Assembly: GCA_963691705.1 (NCBI GenBank)
Contig: OY829538.1
Location: 32,570,836 to 32,634,835 of the forward strand
Origin: Viola odorata
Lineage: Eukaryota > Streptophyta > Magnoliopsida > Malpighiales > Violaceae
Direction of reading: 5' to 3'
Length of the DNA stretch: 64,000 nucleotides
Shown here: positions 61,677 through 64,000 of the stretch, one piece after another
How the letters are laid out: every line of letters begins with the position of its first letter
Position numbering within the stretch: the stretch's first letter is position 1
Notes under the pieces: generated by a model
Databases searched by the model: none
What the model was told of the DNA's origin: nothing
Seen by the model: only the letters and a program-made list of their open reading frames with translations
Program-made: the position numbers and the translations under genes

Positions 61677-62907
61677 TGTAGTAGCGGAGCACCAGCTGTC
61701 TCTAGGTTGCATTTCCTTCACTTTCAAGGTATTCCTACGGTCCAAAATCTTCCCCTTGCCATTTCGGTCATTTAAGATCATTTGGGTATTTTTGATATTC
61801 TTGAGCTTTGTGCTTGTTTGATCCGTCTAAAAACACCTTTGATTGTTTGTGTTGTGGATTAAATCTGATTTTCATCATCTCTTTCATTCAAGAACGTGTT
61901 GGTGTTCTTAGCATTTGGTTGCATTCCATAAAATGTGAGCCAAGTGTCATGGTGGTCCAAAGAGTACGGTTTGTCCTTTTATGTGTGTCATTGTGTGAGT
62001 CATCCCTAGCATGTGTTGAGGTCGGCAGTCTTCAACCCTAAACTTGTTGCACACCTTAGGAGAATATCTATAACCGTACCTCCTTATCACCAATCATTGA
62101 TACACACACTTGCTACTTATCACCAATCATTGATACACACACTTGCTACTTATCACCCAACATTGATACACACACTCATTATCACTAAAGCTCTTATCAC
62201 TTATACAAACACCACTTATCACTAGCACTTATCATATTGCACTACAAGTCTTGCATCATTAATCAATACTTGTCATACATCTTGGAGCTCTCTTGCACTA
62301 AAAAAAAAATATAGAATTCACAAAAAAAAGAAAAGAATTCAAAACAAAAGAAAAGAATTAAAAAAAAATATATGCAATTAAATCAAAGCAAGGGACTTGA
62401 GATAGTAAGCAAGACCGAAGGCTTGTGTGAAGTTTGCGTTTGAGCTTCAATCATTTTAGCAATTGATCTTAAGAAACTTTATTGCTTTTCTTTTACTTTC
62501 CTTTCATTTTCTTGAGTAGTTTCTGCTAGCTTTCCTTTGTGTCTTTGGTTTATCCTTCTTGTTTCTCACACTATTTCTACTCTAAGCCTAATTGTTGCGC
62601 ACCATTACAACATTCGTGCACCACACTAGGCTTTCTGTGCCTTTTTTCCTTGCCTTGTTTTCCTTGTGTCTCCCGTGCCTTCTTTGTCTTAGAGTCGAGT
62701 TGGACTAAGGGCTGGGTTTTGAGAGGAAAATAGAGTGACGTGAGTTGGGGAGAACATTAGAGAGAAGAGTGAAACACGAGAGCAAAACACGAGAGGGAGG
62801 GAACTGACCTTTTTAAATACATCTGCTTGCGTTTGTTACTTTTGTAGGTACCATTGAGGATGCGTCCTAGCCACCATTCCGAAGGAGACTCGACCTAGTC
62901 AACGAAC
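61677..62907 (+). other. Primer site and leader of chromovirus-like element
   Basis: It begins with the primer-like site and continues as a non-coding leader to the gag ATG. A three-copy 33 bp tandem repeat (CTTATCACCAATCATTGATA...) is at 62083-62180, and A-rich stretches at 62300-62375. Confidence 0.55.
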
Positions 62908-64000
62908 ATGGGAAGGCTTGAGGGGATAGAGCCCGAAGGGGGAGCCGAGTCTAGCCCGACCTTGACTCGCCTCGCTGCTCAAATGGCCGAGCAATGGGCG
63001 CGCCAAGAGCAAACCAACCGAGCCATACTCAATGCGCTCGCGGCGCTCACACCGAAACCTACTCCCACACAAAATCCCCACCAAGAACCCCCACCCCAAC
63101 CATCACCCAAAGGACCCACCAAACAACCTTTCGCCCACTATCACCAAAGGACTCGACCTAAGAATCTGAATGATGTAGACTACTATGGGTTCAATCCTCA
63201 TGCAGAAGTTAGGGGAGAGGAGGCCGAAGGAAGTTGCCCAAGTGAGAGAGAAGGGATCCCAAGGGGGCCTCCCACCCCTAGACCACAACTACACCACTCG
63301 GCGCCACCACAATACAACCCATACACCGCACCCTACACCGCACCCCACCGAGAGCCTAGACACCACCTAAACACCACACCCCATCTCGAGCCTAGACGCT
63401 ACCTAGACACCACACAAAATCTCACCCGAAAAACCTATCACCGAGCCGACAACTACATCCCTCGTGGGAGAGCACCAATAAGGATTCATGAGAGGCCTCC
63501 ACCAAACCAACCGCCTCCTTTTGACCCACAGAGGATTAGGGGAGCGCAAAGGCACATTCCCGAAGGACCTCCACATGAGCCACCGGGGCATGATGACTAT
63601 GAGGAATGGTATGAGGACCGGGCCTATAGGTCATATGAGGAGCGAGTGGACAACAAAAACAACATCAAAATGTCCTTGCCTCAATTTGAGGGAAAGGACG
63701 ATCTCGAGGCCTACATTGAATGGGAGAACAAGATGGAAAAGGGTCTTTGCTTGCTACAACTACTCCGAAGAGAAGAAGGTAAAGTTGGCCGTAGTTGAGT
63801 TCACGGGAATGGCCATCCATTGGTGGGATCGCATAGAGATGAATAGGAGATTTGAGAGGAGGGCACCCGTGGCCGATTGGGATGAGCTACTGTTTGAGAT
63901 GAGGCACCGATTTGTGCCACCTTACTACTTGAGAGATTTGCACCGACGCCTTCAACGCCTAAGCCAAGGGTCCAAGAGCATTAGTGAGGACTATCATGAG
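62908..64000 (+). pseudogene. Gypsy gag (chromovirus-like), runs off the window
   Basis: The ATG at 62908 opens a frame to 63798. The N-terminus is charged (LAAQMAEQWARQEQTNRAIL), followed by a Pro-rich segment with Pro-His-Thr repeats. The start of the gag domain (SLPQFEGKDDLEAYIEWENK) is near 63670. A one-base gain in a GGG run near 63740 shifts the frame. The next frame continues the gag core to the window end (FACYNYSEEKKVK, FTGMAIHWWDRIEM, LHRRLQRLSQGSKS). This matches the PF03732 retrotransposon gag core. The rest of the element is outside the window. Confidence 0.78.

Overview
This is nuclear plant DNA, almost certainly from an angiosperm and probably a eudicot. It carries two spliced housekeeping-type genes with GT-AG introns, and it is otherwise dominated by plant transposable elements: Ty3/gypsy Tat, Athila and chromovirus-like lineages, mariner-like elements with Stowaway-type MITEs, and an L1-type LINE remnant. 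The intergenic DNA is AT-rich with (TA)n and (AAT)n microsatellites. No rRNA, tRNA, CRISPR array or prokaryotic operon was seen.

Layout. About 1-13.7 kb: a decayed Tat-lineage gypsy element on the minus strand. Reading leftwards from 13.7 kb it has an LTR, primer-binding site, gag, protease, RT, a double RNase H, integrase, a block of tandem repeats, and then two diverged, intron-containing ORFs antisense to pol. 13.7-16.1 kb: a mariner-like element with a DD39D transposase broken by a few stops. 16.1-21.6 kb: two foldback MITEs, a 2.5 kb mariner-like derivative holding an acidic ORF and a ~200 bp-arm hairpin, long outer inverted repeats and tandem duplications. 22.3-24.3 kb: an Athila-type solo LTR (TSD TATAT) nested in another solo LTR. 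25.8-29.1 kb: two oppositely oriented LTR/leader remnants of a chromovirus-like family. 29.2-33.2 kb: a short Athila-like element with only gag and protease between its LTRs. 33.4-35.9 kb: a further LTR, a possible pararetrovirus-like fragment and an RNase H fragment.

36.8-43.5 kb is the gene island. A small arginine/serine-rich FAM133-like nuclear protein (198 aa, 5 exons, plus strand) converges tail-to-tail on a group A MAP kinase of the MPK6/SIPK type (400 aa, 6 exons, minus strand). Both have complete reading frames across canonical splice sites, except one GC-AG intron in the first gene. They are the only clearly functional genes in the window.

44.4-64 kb returns to repeats: a 1.24 kb mariner-derived element close upstream of the MAP kinase, a second Tat LTR with a gag start, an LRR resistance-gene pseudogene split by a LINE fragment, a hierarchical minisatellite, and an Athila element inserted in another copy of the same LTR family that hosts the solo LTR at 22.7 kb. 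That Athila element is cut off by a chromovirus-like LTR followed by a gag gene running off the window end.

The most unusual items are the twin antisense ORFs of the Tat element, the long near-perfect hairpin at 20.0-20.5 kb, the two independent Athila insertions into the same LTR family, the gag-protease-only element, and the short mariner-type derivatives beside both host genes. Family names come from reading motifs, not from database searches.
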